The position numbers and the translations under genes are program-made. Below, in pieces: positions 1 through 13,016 of a stretch of DNA of 64,000 nt (its first letter is position 1; every line of letters begins with the position of its first letter). The notes under the pieces are model-generated. The model ran no database searches, had not been told where the DNA came from, and saw only the letters and a list, made by a program, of their open reading frames with translations. Source of the stretch: Kosakonia sacchari (lineage in GTDB: Bacteria; Pseudomonadota; Gammaproteobacteria; Enterobacterales; Enterobacteriaceae); the NCBI GenBank assembly GCA_900109485.1, contig FOAY01000004.1, positions 423,774-487,773 of the forward strand. Direction: 5' to 3'.

Positions 1-2416
<2,416 letters not shown>

Positions 2417-2582
2417 CGTAGAATCCTCATGTAACAACTTGTAGGGGGTAGAGGCCTTGTTGGTTTTTTGTGGGCCTGTGAGCAGCATAAGAAGTCGCCG
2501 CCGCGCCAACATGGCGCGCCGCTGCGATTCGTGATCGCTTTCATGGTTTTATTTCACGCGCTCAGGTCTACTTTTTAGGCAA

Positions 2583-2596
2583 AACATGGACATGTT
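2583..2596. promoter_or_regulatory. Candidate GntR-family operator in the aglA-yidP divergent region
   Basis: AACATGGACATGTT is a perfect 6+2+6 palindrome in the 222-base spacer between the divergent PTS gene and GntR regulator. Palindromes of this size are typical targets of HutC-type GntR regulators. Three copies of TCTAC also lie nearby (about 2567, 2632 and 2643). Binding by the adjacent regulator is inferred from position. Confidence 0.45.
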
Positions 2597-2638
2597 CAGA
2601 GGCAATGTTCCCGCTGACGGGGGCGGAGAGGTCTACAG

Positions 2639-3406
2639 GTGATCTACAAATCTATTGCCGAGCGATTACGCCTGCGGCTCAATTCATCGGATTACAATAT
2701 CGGCAGCCCGTTACCGGGCGAAAAGGCGCTGGCGCTGGAGTTTGGTGTGGCGCGAATGACGATTCGCAAGGCGGTTGATCTGCTGGTGGGCTGGGGATTA
2801 GTGGTCCGCCGCCACGGCAGCGGAACATTTGTCGCACGCAAAGATGTTCATCATGAAACGACCAATCTGACCGGGCTGGTAGAAGTGCTGCGCCGACAGG
2901 GCAAAGAGGTGCAGAGCCAGGTTTTGCAGTTCGAAGTGATGCCCGCCCCGCCAGCCATTGCCAGCCAGTTGCGCATACAAATTAACGAACGGATCTACTT
3001 CTCGCGGAGGGTTCGCTACGTGGAGGGAAAACCGCTGATGCTGGAAGACAGCTATATGCCGGTGAAGCTGTTCCGTTCGCTGTCGCTGGGGCATCTGGAG
3101 GGGTCGAAATTCGATTATATCGAGAAGGAGTGCGGCATCACTATCAGCGGTAACTACGAAAGCCTGACGCCGGTGCTGGCCGATAAACAGGTGGCCAGCT
3201 TGCTGAACGTGGCGGAACAAACGCCGCTGCTGCGTATTACTTCACTCTCCTACAGCGACAGCGGCGAATTTCTTAACTACTCAGTGATGTTCCGCAACGC
3301 CAGCGAATATCAGGTGGATTACCACCTGCGCCGTATTCATGCTGGCACGCTATTAACCCATCCCCCAGAACAGTACAGCCAGAAGCTGTGGGGTGATAAT
3401 ACGTAA
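2639..3406 (+). CDS. yidP: GntR/HutC-family transcriptional regulator (YidP-like)
   Basis: The 255-residue protein has an N-terminal winged helix-turn-helix (about residues 5-70, with [20 protein letters not shown] and a wing ending RRHGSGTF) and a C-terminal UTRA effector-binding domain (about 90-240, with [18 protein letters not shown]). It starts at GTG with GGAG about 10 bases upstream; no in-frame ATG fits better. UTRA regulators sense sugars or sugar phosphates. Its position divergent from the alpha-glucoside PTS operon argues that it represses that operon until substrate arrives, as E. coli yidP lies beside glv genes. The last 54 bases overlap the 3' end of the convergent yidE gene, so its C-terminus may be extended compared with relatives. 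Confidence 0.85.
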   Translation: MIYKSIAERLRLRLNSSDYNIGSPLPGEKALALEFGVARMTIRKAVDLLVGWGLVVRRHGSGTFVARKDVHHETTNLTGLVEVLRRQGKEVQSQVLQFEVMPAPPAIASQLRIQINERIYFSRRVRYVEGKPLMLEDSYMPVKLFRSLSLGHLEGSKFDYIEKECGITISGNYESLTPVLADKQVASLLNVAEQTPLLRITSLSYSDSGEFLNYSVMFRNASEYQVDYHLRRIHAGTLLTHPPEQYSQKLWGDNT

Positions 3407-5014
3407 AAACATCACCAGCGGATAAACCGTCGCATACGAGAGTGCCGCTGCGCCGCTGGTGGCATGCAGGCCGTTGGCAAACGCCAGCGCTGGCGGATCG
3501 GTCATCGACCCGGCCAGCATGCCGCAGAGGGTCAGATAGTTCATCTTCGCCACCATTCGCGCCAGCAAACCGACGGTGATCAGCGGAATGGCGGTGATAA
3601 AGATGCCATAACACATCCATTTCACACCATCGCCATGGGTCAGCGTAGCGATAAAGTCACCGCCGGATTTCAGCCCCACCACCGAGAGAAACAGCACAAT
3701 TCCCAGCTCGCGCAGTGCCAGGTTCGCGCTGGGCGGCATAAACCAGTACAGTTTGCCGATCGTACCAATTCGCCCAAGAATCAGCGCCATAATCAGCGGC
3801 CCGCCCGCGAGACCCAGCTTCAGCGCCGCCGGAAACCCCGGTATATACAACGGCACCGATCCCAGCAGAACGCCAAGGCCAATGCCAATAAACACCGGCA
3901 GCATTTGTACCTGCTGCAACTTGTGCTGCGCGTTGCCGACTTCGTTAGTCACTGCTTCGATTGCCGCCGGACGCCCGACAAGATTAAGGATATCGCCGAA
4001 TTGCAGGCTGGCGTCGCTGCTGGCTACCAGCTCCACACCGGCGCGGTTCAGGCGGGAAATCACCACGTCGTAGCGCTCTTTGAAGTGCAGATCGCGGATT
4101 TTTTTCCCCAGCACTTTTTCGTTGGTCACCACCACGCGTTCGACGCGCAAATCCGTGCCGCGCGTTGACAAAGAGGTATCCACTTCTTTGCCTATCACCA
4201 ATTGCGCGTTATGCAGATCCTTCGGAAGCCCTACCAGATGCAACAAATCCCCGGACTGAATCAGCGTGCCCGGCGAGGGCACCATCAGTAAATCATTCCG
4301 TTTGAGACGCGAGCAGATGATTTTGTCGCTGTTAAGAACGGGAACGTCCTGAATCGCCATATTATTGAGATTCGGATTTTCCACGCGGATATTGATGGTG
4401 CGGATCAGTGACGTGCCATGGCTGAGCGTTGCGTCGTGCTGTCGCGCCTCTTCATCGACATTAACGCGAAACAACACGCGCAGCAGCCACATACTGAGCA
4501 AAATGCCGCAAATACCAAACGGATACGCCATGGCGTAGCTCATCCCCATCTGGTCGAGCAGCGGGCCAGGAATGCCTAAGTCACGCAGGATTTGCTGCCC
4601 TGCGCCAAGCGCTGGCGTATTGGTGACCGCGCCGGAAAAAATCCCCAGCAGCACCGGCAGCGGAATGGCAAAAAGTTTATACAGAATGGTGGTGACAAGA
4701 CCGCCGAGAACCACGATTAAAACAGCGAACAGATTCAGGCGCAGGCCAGAAACGCGTAAAGAAGCGAAGAACCCCGGCCCCACCTGGATGCCGATGGTAT
4801 AAACAAACAGGATCAGGCCAAATTCCTGCACAAAAAGCAGTATCTGACCGCTTATAGTGATACCCAGTTTATCTATAAGGTGGCCGACGATTATCCCGCC
4901 AAACAGCACACCGCCAATACCGAAACCCACACCGCGGATCTTCACATTGCCGATCCACAATCCGACAACGGCCACCAGCGCCAGTACGCTTACCGTTAAG
5001 GCAATATCACTCAT
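3353..5014 (-). CDS. yidE: Putative transporter YidE (AspT/YidE/YbjL antiporter family)
   Basis: The 553-residue protein has the family layout: an N-terminal membrane half (about 1-190), two TrkA-C (RCK_C) regulatory domains in the middle (about 200-370, with [19 protein letters not shown] in the first), then a second membrane half. The length equals E. coli YidE. Its relative AspT is an aspartate:alanine exchanger; the YidE substrate is unknown. ATG at 5014 is chosen because AGGG lies just upstream; a further in-frame ATG at 5032 would add six residues. The 3' end runs 54 bases into the end of the convergent yidP gene. Confidence 0.92.
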   Translation of the reverse strand: MSDIALTVSVLALVAVVGLWIGNVKIRGVGFGIGGVLFGGIIVGHLIDKLGITISGQILLFVQEFGLILFVYTIGIQVGPGFFASLRVSGLRLNLFAVLIVVLGGLVTTILYKLFAIPLPVLLGIFSGAVTNTPALGAGQQILRDLGIPGPLLDQMGMSYAMAYPFGICGILLSMWLLRVLFRVNVDEEARQHDATLSHGTSLIRTINIRVENPNLNNMAIQDVPVLNSDKIICSRLKRNDLLMVPSPGTLIQSGDLLHLVGLPKDLHNAQLVIGKEVDTSLSTRGTDLRVERVVVTNEKVLGKKIRDLHFKERYDVVISRLNRAGVELVASSDASLQFGDILNLVGRPAAIEAVTNEVGNAQHKLQQVQMLPVFIGIGLGVLLGSVPLYIPGFPAALKLGLAGGPLIMALILGRIGTIGKLYWFMPPSANLALRELGIVLFLSVVGLKSGGDFIATLTHGDGVKWMCYGIFITAIPLITVGLLARMVAKMNYLTLCGMLAGSMTDPPALAFANGLHATSGAAALSYATVYPLVMFLRIITPQLLAVLFWGMG

Positions 5015-5292
5015 GATCTTTTCCCTGTACATGATGACTGCAAGGAATTTGGCAGAACCCGTAATAGCTTTATAGGTTACACCCTACACAGTGTATGGAA
5101 TTTCTTTGCCTCAGAATGTGGCGAAGGTTGCACCAGCAGAAAACCGTTGCCCTCAACACAAGCACACCCTTTTACCGACACAGGCGGGAAAAACCGTGCG
5201 CCTGCTAAGCATTCCGGGAATGTCAGACACAACAATAGGTTATGGCATGGTTAATGCAAAAGCTCACTTTTGTTAAAAACAGGGGGCGCGGC

Positions 5293-6555
5293 ATGACGAA
5301 TACAACACTGACTCAGGTAGTGGTTACCAGCCAGAAAAAGTGGACCCAGTTAGCGCTGGGCTTGCTGTGTATGATCTCCATCTCCAGCCCGCAATATGTC
5401 TGGGCGCTGTTTACGCGCCCCTTTATGGCAAAGCTGAACGTTCCGCTGGCGGAAATTCAGCTCACCTTTTCCCTGTTGATCATTTTGCAAACCTTCTTCT
5501 CGCCTTTTCAGGGGCGATTAATCGATAAGTTTGGCCCGCGCAGGTTAATTGCCATGGGTACCGTGCTGAGCGGCGTAAGCTGGATGCTGACCTCAACCAT
5601 CAGCAGCCTGAGCGAACTTTATCTCTATTACGGCGTGCTGGGCGGCCTTGGCACCGGGATTGTGTATATCGGCGTGGTGGGTCTGATGGTGCGCTGGTTC
5701 CCGGAAAAACGCGGATTTGCCACAGGGATGGTGGCGGCGGGCTATGGCATGGGCGCGATTCTGACCACCTTTCCGGTTACACAATCGCTGGCCGCGAAGG
5801 GGCTGGAAAACACGCTCTGGCAGTTCGGGCTGGTAATGGCGGTCATTGGTTTTATCGCCAGCCAGGGGCTGCGTGCGCCGCAAACGCTCAACACGCAGGA
5901 GATCAACAGCAACCTGGCGATGAGTGATAAGAGTTTTTCTCCTGGCGAGATGCTACGCAAGCCGCTGTTCTGGCTAATGTTTGTGATGATGACCATGATG
6001 TCCACATCCGGCCTGATGGTCACTTCACAGATGGCGATTTTCGCCGAAGATTTCGGTATTACCGCGGTGACCGTGATGGGCATGGCGGCACTGCCGCTGG
6101 CGATGACCATCGACCGCTTTATGAACGGGCTGACGCGCCCGGTGTGCGGTTATATTTCTGACCGCATCGGTCGCGAAAATATGATGTTTATCGCTTTTGG
6201 CCTCGAAGGCTGTGCGATGGCGCTGTGGTTGTTGTGCAAAGACGATCCGCTGCTGTTTGTTCTGCTCTCCGGGGTGGTTTTTTTCGGCTGGGGCGAGATT
6301 TTTTCACTTTTCCCCGCCACGCTCACCGACACCTTCGGCACGCAGCATGCGACGGCGAACTACGGCTGGCTCTATATTTCGCAGGGGATTGGTTCCATCT
6401 TTGGCGGGCCGCTGGCGGCGTTGATGTATCAGCAAACGGGAAGCTGGAATCTGGTGTTTGGCTGCGCCATCACGCTTGATATTCTCTGCGCGCTGCTGGC
6501 CTTTTTCGTGCTCAAACCCTGGCGGCAGCGTTTTTTGCAGCACGTTCGCGCGTAA
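5293..6555 (+). CDS. MFS transporter, oxalate:formate antiporter (OFA) family
   Basis: The 420-residue protein shows about 12 membrane segments and the OFA signatures: a first helix followed by SPQYVWALFTRPFM, then QGRLIDKFGPRR as the loop 2-3 MFS motif and YISDRIGRENMM as its second-half counterpart. Relatives include OxlT and E. coli YhjX, a pyruvate-responsive OFA member. The substrate is probably a small mono- or dicarboxylate but cannot be fixed from sequence. ATG at 5293 follows AGGGGG at 5281-5286; an upstream in-frame ATG at 5242 lacks a comparable site. In E. coli yidE is directly followed by ibpBA, so this gene is an addition at this locus. It ends at a bidirectional terminator shared with ibpB. 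Confidence 0.85.
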   Translation: MTNTTLTQVVVTSQKKWTQLALGLLCMISISSPQYVWALFTRPFMAKLNVPLAEIQLTFSLLIILQTFFSPFQGRLIDKFGPRRLIAMGTVLSGVSWMLTSTISSLSELYLYYGVLGGLGTGIVYIGVVGLMVRWFPEKRGFATGMVAAGYGMGAILTTFPVTQSLAAKGLENTLWQFGLVMAVIGFIASQGLRAPQTLNTQEINSNLAMSDKSFSPGEMLRKPLFWLMFVMMTMMSTSGLMVTSQMAIFAEDFGITAVTVMGMAALPLAMTIDRFMNGLTRPVCGYISDRIGRENMMFIAFGLEGCAMALWLLCKDDPLLFVLLSGVVFFGWGEIFSLFPATLTDTFGTQHATANYGWLYISQGIGSIFGGPLAALMYQQTGSWNLVFGCAITLDILCALLAFFVLKPWRQRFLQHVRA

Positions 6556-6560
6556 ACAAT

Positions 6561-6585
6561 AAAGGCTCCGCATGCGGAGCCTTTT
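6561..6585. terminator. Bidirectional Rho-independent terminator
   Basis: The hairpin AAAGGCTCCGCATGCGGAGC followed by CTTTT is a perfect GGCTCCGCA/TGCGGAGCC stem with A and T tracts on its two sides. It sits between the convergent OFA transporter gene and ibpB and can serve both. Confidence 0.85.
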
Positions 6586-6597
6586 GTTCTGGAGCCG

Positions 6598-7026
6598 TTA
6601 GCTATTTAACGCCGGGCGATTGCTGATGGCAATGCGTTGCGGCGCCGCGCTTTCCGGCACATTGCGCAGTAGATCGATATGCAATAAACCGTTGGTAAAG
6701 GTCGCGCCGGAGACTTCCATAAAGTCGGCCAGCGTAAAGCTCAGGCTGAACGGCTGTATCACCAGCCCCTGATGCAACCATTTCGGCTCGTTGGCCGGTT
6801 TTTCCGGCGTGCCTTTAATGGTCAGGCGGCTATTTTCCAGCTGAATATCCAGCTCTTCCTGGCGGAAACCGGCCAGCGCAAGGGTGATGCGGTAGTGGTT
6901 ATCGTCGCCTTTCTCAATGTTGTAAGGAGGGAAAGAGTGCTGTTCAGTGGTGTTTTGCAGGGCGTTAGCCAGTTTGTCGAAGCCAATCCACTGACGAAAA
7001 ATCGGGGATAAATCATAGTTACGCAT
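6598..7026 (-). CDS. ibpB: Small heat shock protein IbpB
   Basis: The 142-residue protein is an alpha-crystallin-family chaperone that binds unfolding proteins in the cytoplasm and holds them in aggregates that ClpB and DnaK can reopen. It starts [19 protein letters not shown]; the crystallin core covers about residues 35-125, with [12 protein letters not shown] and a C-terminal anchoring region. The start at 7026 follows AGGAG and gives the same length as E. coli IbpB, whereas an ATG at 7071 would add 15 unrelated residues. It lies 111 bases downstream of ibpA and is probably co-transcribed from the ibpA sigma-32 promoter. Its leader has its own thermosensor-like motif. Confidence 0.96.
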   Translation of the reverse strand: MRNYDLSPIFRQWIGFDKLANALQNTTEQHSFPPYNIEKGDDNHYRITLALAGFRQEELDIQLENSRLTIKGTPEKPANEPKWLHQGLVIQPFSLSFTLADFMEVSGATFTNGLLHIDLLRNVPESAAPQRIAISNRPALNS

Positions 7027-7060
7027 GAGTGTTTCTCCTTCTAAGAAGCGAGTGAATACC
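7027..7060 (-). promoter_or_regulatory. ROSE-like RNA thermometer before ibpB
   Basis: The ibpB ribosome-binding site AGGAG (complement of 7035-7039) can pair with an upstream UCGCUUCUU stretch (UCGCU at 7047-7051). This is the same UCGCU...AGGAG arrangement as in the ibpA leader, with seven instead of six bases between. ROSE-type thermometers hide the ribosome-binding site at low temperature; this assignment rests on motif and position. Confidence 0.6.
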
Positions 7061-7137
7061 TGCGAGCACAATGGCTCACATATGCCCCCTGTCGGCGAGC
7101 ATGTCGGGACCGGGCCGCCAGCGGCGACCCGAACAAA

Positions 7138-7551
7138 TTAGTTGATTTCGATGCGACGCGGTTTTTTCTCTTCTGGGATCACGCGTTCCAGATCGATATA
7201 GAGCAGGCCGTTCACCAGGTTGGCGCCATTGATGTGAATATTTTCCGCCAGCTGGAATTTGCGTTCGAAGTTGCGTTCGGCAATGCCCTGATAGAGGTAA
7301 GTACGCTCTTTTTGCTCGTCACTGTGGGAGCCTTTCACCACCAGCAGGTTGTCCTGCGCGGTGATTTCCAGTTCGCTCTCAGCGAAACCGGCCACAGCAA
7401 TGGCGATGCGGTAGTGGTTTTCATCCACTAATTCAACGTTGTACGGAGGATAACCGCCATTGCTCTGGTTCTGGTTGTTTTCCAACAGATTAAACAGGCG
7501 GTCAAAACCAATAGCCGAACGATAAAGCGGGGAGAGATCGAAATTACGCAT
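7138..7551 (-). CDS. ibpA: Small heat shock protein IbpA
   Basis: The 137-residue protein matches E. coli IbpA in length and order: [20 protein letters not shown] at the N-terminus, an alpha-crystallin domain from about residue 35 ([12 protein letters not shown], ending [14 protein letters not shown]) and a short tail carrying the KKPRRIEIN end, which includes the conserved IEI motif that docks between dimers. It works with IbpB on aggregating proteins. It is the first gene of ibpAB, read leftward from a sigma-32 promoter near 7657-7687 and gated by a ROSE thermometer just before the start codon. Confidence 0.97.
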   Translation of the reverse strand: MRNFDLSPLYRSAIGFDRLFNLLENNQNQSNGGYPPYNVELVDENHYRIAIAVAGFAESELEITAQDNLLVVKGSHSDEQKERTYLYQGIAERNFERKFQLAENIHINGANLVNGLLYIDLERVIPEEKKPRRIEIN

Positions 7552-7650
7552 ACTTAAAAGCTCCTGAAATCAGCGAGATTTTTCCATGCCTTCCACAAGG
7601 GACAGGCCGTTACTGTAACCCAACACCCTTCCGGCGTGTTTTTTGGTTAC
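7552..7650 (-). promoter_or_regulatory. ibpA 5' leader with ROSE RNA thermometer
   Basis: From the predicted start of transcription near 7650, a leader of about 100 bases precedes ibpA. Its last part contains UCGCUGAUUUCAGGAG (complement of 7561-7576), in which the ribosome-binding site AGGAG faces the UCGCU anti-Shine-Dalgarno motif. This is the established enterobacterial ibpA ROSE element. Upstream bases can form further stems. Confidence 0.82.
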
Positions 7651-7656
7651 ATTCCT

Positions 7657-7687
7657 AAAATAGGGCTGACGGGTCTGATTTCAAGGG
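7657..7687 (-). promoter_or_regulatory. Sigma-32 (heat shock) promoter of ibpAB
   Basis: On the minus strand CCCTTGAA is followed after 14 bases by CCCTATTTT. This closely matches the RpoH consensus CTTGAA - 13 to 15 bases - CCCCATNT, and it has the right distance to the ibpA leader. Confidence 0.8.
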
Positions 7688-7785
7688 TGGAATACCGACT
7701 TTTTTTTGCACTTTCTGGCGCAATGCATAGACTGGGATCACAGCACAAAAGGACAAAGTGCGAATACCGCCACAGAGCGGAACCC

Positions 7786-7836
7786 GAATGCTATCTCTTT
7801 CCCAAAAGGGAGGCTATAACCGCCTGAGTAGCATTC
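7786..7836. other. Stem-loop structure in the yidQ leader
   Basis: GAATGCTA at 7786-7793 pairs perfectly with TAGCATTC at 7829-7836, and inside lie two smaller hairpins (CCC-AAAA-GGG and GGC...GCC). The structure ends 26 bases before the yidQ start. It has no T tract in the yidQ direction, so it is more likely a leader structure than a terminator. Confidence 0.45.
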
Positions 7837-7862
7837 AAACTACAAACAACGATGATTAATCG

Positions 7863-8192
7863 ATGATGAAAACAACGCTTATAGTTTCTGTTTTGCTCTA
7901 CGGAATGATGTTGTCAGGTTGCTCAAGCGTCATGTCGCATACGGGCGGCAAAGAAGGGGTTTATCCTGGAACGCGCGCCAGTTCGGCCATGCTTTCCGAT
8001 GATGACACCGGCATTGGCACTAAGTCGCTGGTGGTGCTGGATATGCCTTTTACCGCCGTCATGGATACCTTACTGCTGCCGTGGGATCTCTTCCGCAAGG
8101 ATGACTCGATCAAATCGCGGGTTGAAAAGAGCGAACAGGCAAATCTGGCGACCAACTCGGTGATCCCGCCAGCGCCCATGCCTGCTCCCTGA
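7863..8192 (+). CDS. yidQ: YidQ family lipoprotein (DUF1375)
   Basis: The 109-residue protein starts with a lipoprotein signal peptide: a charged start, a hydrophobic run, and the lipobox LSGC with the lipidated cysteine near residue 20. The mature part opens SSVMSHTGGKEG and includes LDMPFTAVMDTLLLPWDLFRKDD, the conserved core of YidQ-like proteins. It is expected at the outer membrane; its role is not known. ATGs at 7863 and 7866 are both possible. The gene runs between divergent ibpAB and convergent yidR, ending one base before the yidR stop. Confidence 0.88.
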   Translation: MMKTTLIVSVLLYGMMLSGCSSVMSHTGGKEGVYPGTRASSAMLSDDDTGIGTKSLVVLDMPFTAVMDTLLLPWDLFRKDDSIKSRVEKSEQANLATNSVIPPAPMPAP

Positions 8193-8193
8193 T

Positions 8194-9420
8194 TTACAGT
8201 CTGGTTTCCGTCATCCACAGCTGGCGGAAACCCACCACCTCTTCCATCCAGGCGATTAGCTTCCCGTCCGGGGAAAACACCACGGCATCGGCAGAAGGCG
8301 GATTTGCGTGATCGGATGTCAAAAAGGTGATATCGCCGCGCCCGGCATCGCATAGCGCAATGCGATTTTCCAGTACAAATCCCAGCGCACAGCCTGAGGG
8401 ATGCCAGTTAAACGCCGACTGGATACCGCCAGCGGTAAACGTTAACTGGCGCGGTTCACCGCCGTCCGGGCTTATCAGCCACAACTGCACAATACCGTGC
8501 TCATCACGCATCAAAAACGCAATCTGCGTGGCCTGCGGATTACTGCGCACCCAGTGGCGCGGCACGTTCACTAAACCAGGATAACGGCGTTGGTGCGTGA
8601 ATGTCAGACGTTTTTGCACCACGCCTTTTGGCGGCGCGGGCAGGGCTTGTTCGCTGCCTGCTAGCGGCGCGTCACCTGCGGTTTTCCAGCCTTGCTCATC
8701 GCGAGGCAGCGCAACGATAAACAACTCCGGCACTTTTTCACCGCCAGCCGAAAGCGTATCGCCAATAAACGCCAACCTGTCGTTACCGACCCATCCCTCT
8801 TCGTAAGCACGATTGATATCGTCGCTGCCCGGCACGGGCGTGGATGTTGTGCGGCTGATCAGTACGCACCAGTGGCTGCCGCCATATTCACGCGGATGCG
8901 TGCAGGGCGGCGTTACCGGGCCAAACGGCACCGCAACGCCGACATTACGCAGATCTTTTGCCGGAGAAAGCGCATGCATAACGTGATCGTTATAGGTAAA
9001 GCTGACGTTTTCACCGTTCGGGCTGAACACATGCACGTGGGTGCCGCCGCGCAGCGCGCCCGGCGTGTAAGGCGCGGTGATATCCAGCGCATCCAGATTC
9101 CGCGTCACACCCTTTTCCGTAATCACGCCCCGGCGATGGTGAAAATCATACTGCCAGTTGTCGTCAGGGTTTTCCGGGCCGTGGATAAAGACATATTTTT
9201 CCGCCTGAGGGCTGACCGTCACCACACCAACATGCGCGCCGTCCCTTGCGGTATACAACACTTCAACCTCACCGCTGTGCACCTTGACACGCTCAATGGT
9301 TTTCCCGATAAACGATGCGCCGGAAGGGCGAACATCGAAAACCAGCCACTGGCTGTCCGGTGTCCAGCTATGAATATTGGTCAGTTGATGGTGACGCGCA
9401 GCGAAGGTGAGTTGTTTCAT
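8194..9420 (-). CDS. yidR: YidR family protein (DUF3748), beta-propeller-like
   Basis: This 408-residue protein matches the E. coli YidR family in length and position. It contains repeated strands with TolB/WD-like motifs (SWTPDSQWLVFDVRPSG, HVFSPNGENVSFTYND, VVFSPDGKLIAWMEE), which suggests a beta-propeller. No signal peptide is visible. The function is unknown; the family is often found beside sugar or oligosaccharide genes. It is convergent with yidQ, with the two stop codons almost touching. Confidence 0.88.
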   Translation of the reverse strand: MKQLTFAARHHQLTNIHSWTPDSQWLVFDVRPSGASFIGKTIERVKVHSGEVEVLYTARDGAHVGVVTVSPQAEKYVFIHGPENPDDNWQYDFHHRRGVITEKGVTRNLDALDITAPYTPGALRGGTHVHVFSPNGENVSFTYNDHVMHALSPAKDLRNVGVAVPFGPVTPPCTHPREYGGSHWCVLISRTTSTPVPGSDDINRAYEEGWVGNDRLAFIGDTLSAGGEKVPELFIVALPRDEQGWKTAGDAPLAGSEQALPAPPKGVVQKRLTFTHQRRYPGLVNVPRHWVRSNPQATQIAFLMRDEHGIVQLWLISPDGGEPRQLTFTAGGIQSAFNWHPSGCALGFVLENRIALCDAGRGDITFLTSDHANPPSADAVVFSPDGKLIAWMEEVVGFRQLWMTETRL

Positions 9421-9500
9421 TAGCGGATAAACCCGGAAGCGGAATAAGCACTTCAGAATAATGGATCCGTGCGGAAATGACTACGATTCAGGAAGGTATA

Positions 9501-9527
9501 CAGGCAAGAGCAATGCGCTCCTGCCTG
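9501..9527. terminator. Hairpin downstream of yidA
   Basis: CAGGCAAGAGCAATGCGCTC followed by CTGCCTG forms a near-perfect stem 10 bases after the yidA stop codon. The T tract on the minus strand is weak, so it is a plausible terminator or 3'-end protecting hairpin rather than a textbook one. Confidence 0.5.
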
Positions 9528-9537
9528 CGAAAATCGC

Positions 9538-10350
9538 TTAGTTCAGGGCAAATTTCTCGATGGCGTAAGCAACGCCGTCTTCAAGGTTGGATTTGGTGAC
9601 AAAGTTGGCGATCTCTTTCACCGACGGAATGGCGTTATCCATCGCCACACCCACTCCGGCATATTCGATCATTGCGATGTCGTTTTCCTGATCGCCAATC
9701 GCCATGATCTCGTCCTGCTTGATATTCAGCGCTTCGGCAAGGGATTTCACACCGGTGCCTTTATTGACGCGTTTATCCAGAATTTCGAGGAAGTACGGCG
9801 CACTTTTCAGCACGGTATACTTCTCTTTCACTTCCTGCGGGATACGGGCAATAGCCTGATCGAGGATAACCGGATCATCAATCATCATTACTTTGAGGAA
9901 CTGCGTTGCGGGATCCATCTTTTCCGCCTCGCAGAACACCAGCGGAATCGTTGCCACGTAAGATTCGTGCACCGTGTAGTAGCTGATGTCCCGGTTTGCG
10001 GTATAAAGCGTATTGCGATCAAGGGCGTGGAAATGGGAACCGACTTCGCGGGAGAGTTTCTCCAGGTAGCGGTAGTCATCATAGCTCAACGTCGTTTGCG
10101 CCACCGTACTGCCGTCGCTGGCGTTCTGTACCAGTGCGCCGTTGTAGGTGATGCAATAATCACCTTCCCGCTCCATATGCAGCTCTTTCATGTAGCTGTG
10201 AACGCCCGCATAAGGTCGGCCCGTGGTCAGCACCACGTTAATACCGCGTTCACGCGCAGCGGCGATAGCATTTTTAACGGCGGGAGAGATGGTGTGATCC
10301 GGCAGCAGCAGCGTGCCGTCCATATCAATTGCAATAAGTTTTATAGCCAT
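9538..10350 (-). CDS. yidA: Sugar-phosphatase YidA (HAD superfamily, Cof type)
   Basis: The 270-residue protein equals E. coli YidA in length. The HAD nucleophile motif is DMDGTLL (Asp9 and Asp11), motif II is TTGRP, and the motif IV region GDQENDIAMI lies near residue 220; a Cof-type cap domain lies between. YidA is a cytoplasmic Mg-dependent phosphatase acting on sugar phosphates such as alpha-glucose-1-phosphate and erythrose-4-phosphate. It reads leftward, 223 bases downstream of gyrB, with REP sequences between, so it is probably transcribed separately. Confidence 0.95.
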   Translation of the reverse strand: MAIKLIAIDMDGTLLLPDHTISPAVKNAIAAARERGINVVLTTGRPYAGVHSYMKELHMEREGDYCITYNGALVQNASDGSTVAQTTLSYDDYRYLEKLSREVGSHFHALDRNTLYTANRDISYYTVHESYVATIPLVFCEAEKMDPATQFLKVMMIDDPVILDQAIARIPQEVKEKYTVLKSAPYFLEILDKRVNKGTGVKSLAEALNIKQDEIMAIGDQENDIAMIEYAGVGVAMDNAIPSVKEIANFVTKSNLEDGVAYAIEKFALN

Positions 10351-10438
10351 GAGATCCCCAGATGAGATTTTTCAGGACCCATGCTAACGCGATTCCGCTC
10401 AAAAAACAGCAGCGCGACGGGGTGAAAAGGGGGATAGG

Positions 10439-10461
10439 AAGGGGAACCGGGATTCCCCTTT
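10439..10461. other. Perfect stem-loop upstream of yidA
   Basis: AAGGGGAA, a short loop and TTCCCCTT form a perfect hairpin between yidA and the REP element. There is no clear T tract in the yidA direction. It may fold at the 3' end of gyrB transcripts or in the yidA leader; no function is assigned. Confidence 0.4.
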
Positions 10462-10490
10462 TGAACCATAAAACGGAGGATTCAGCCTCC

Positions 10491-10555
10491 AGGCCTGATA
10501 AGCACAGCGCCATCAGGCGCTTTTCGCCGGGTGGATCTGCGTTTACCCGGCCTAC
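10491..10555. repeat. REP/BIME palindromic repeats after gyrB
   Basis: Two inverted REP-like units lie in tandem: AGGCCTGATAAGCACAGCGC with CATCAGGC (10491-10518), and GCCGGGTGGATCTGCGTTTA followed by CCCGGCCTAC (10526-10555). They occupy the gyrB 3' flank. REP elements stabilise upstream mRNA and can bind gyrase or RAYT transposases. Confidence 0.75.
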
Positions 10556-10573
10556 AGTTCGGCCTGCGAGCCG

Positions 10574-13006
<2,433 letters not shown>

Positions 13007-13016
13007 TTATCTTGGG

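Noticed and set aside
5091..5276. 61-codon frame between yidE and the OFA transporter gene
   Set aside because: It has no ribosome-binding site or recognisable protein features and lies in the promoter region; a short inverted repeat TACAC/GTGTA near 5084 is more likely regulatory.
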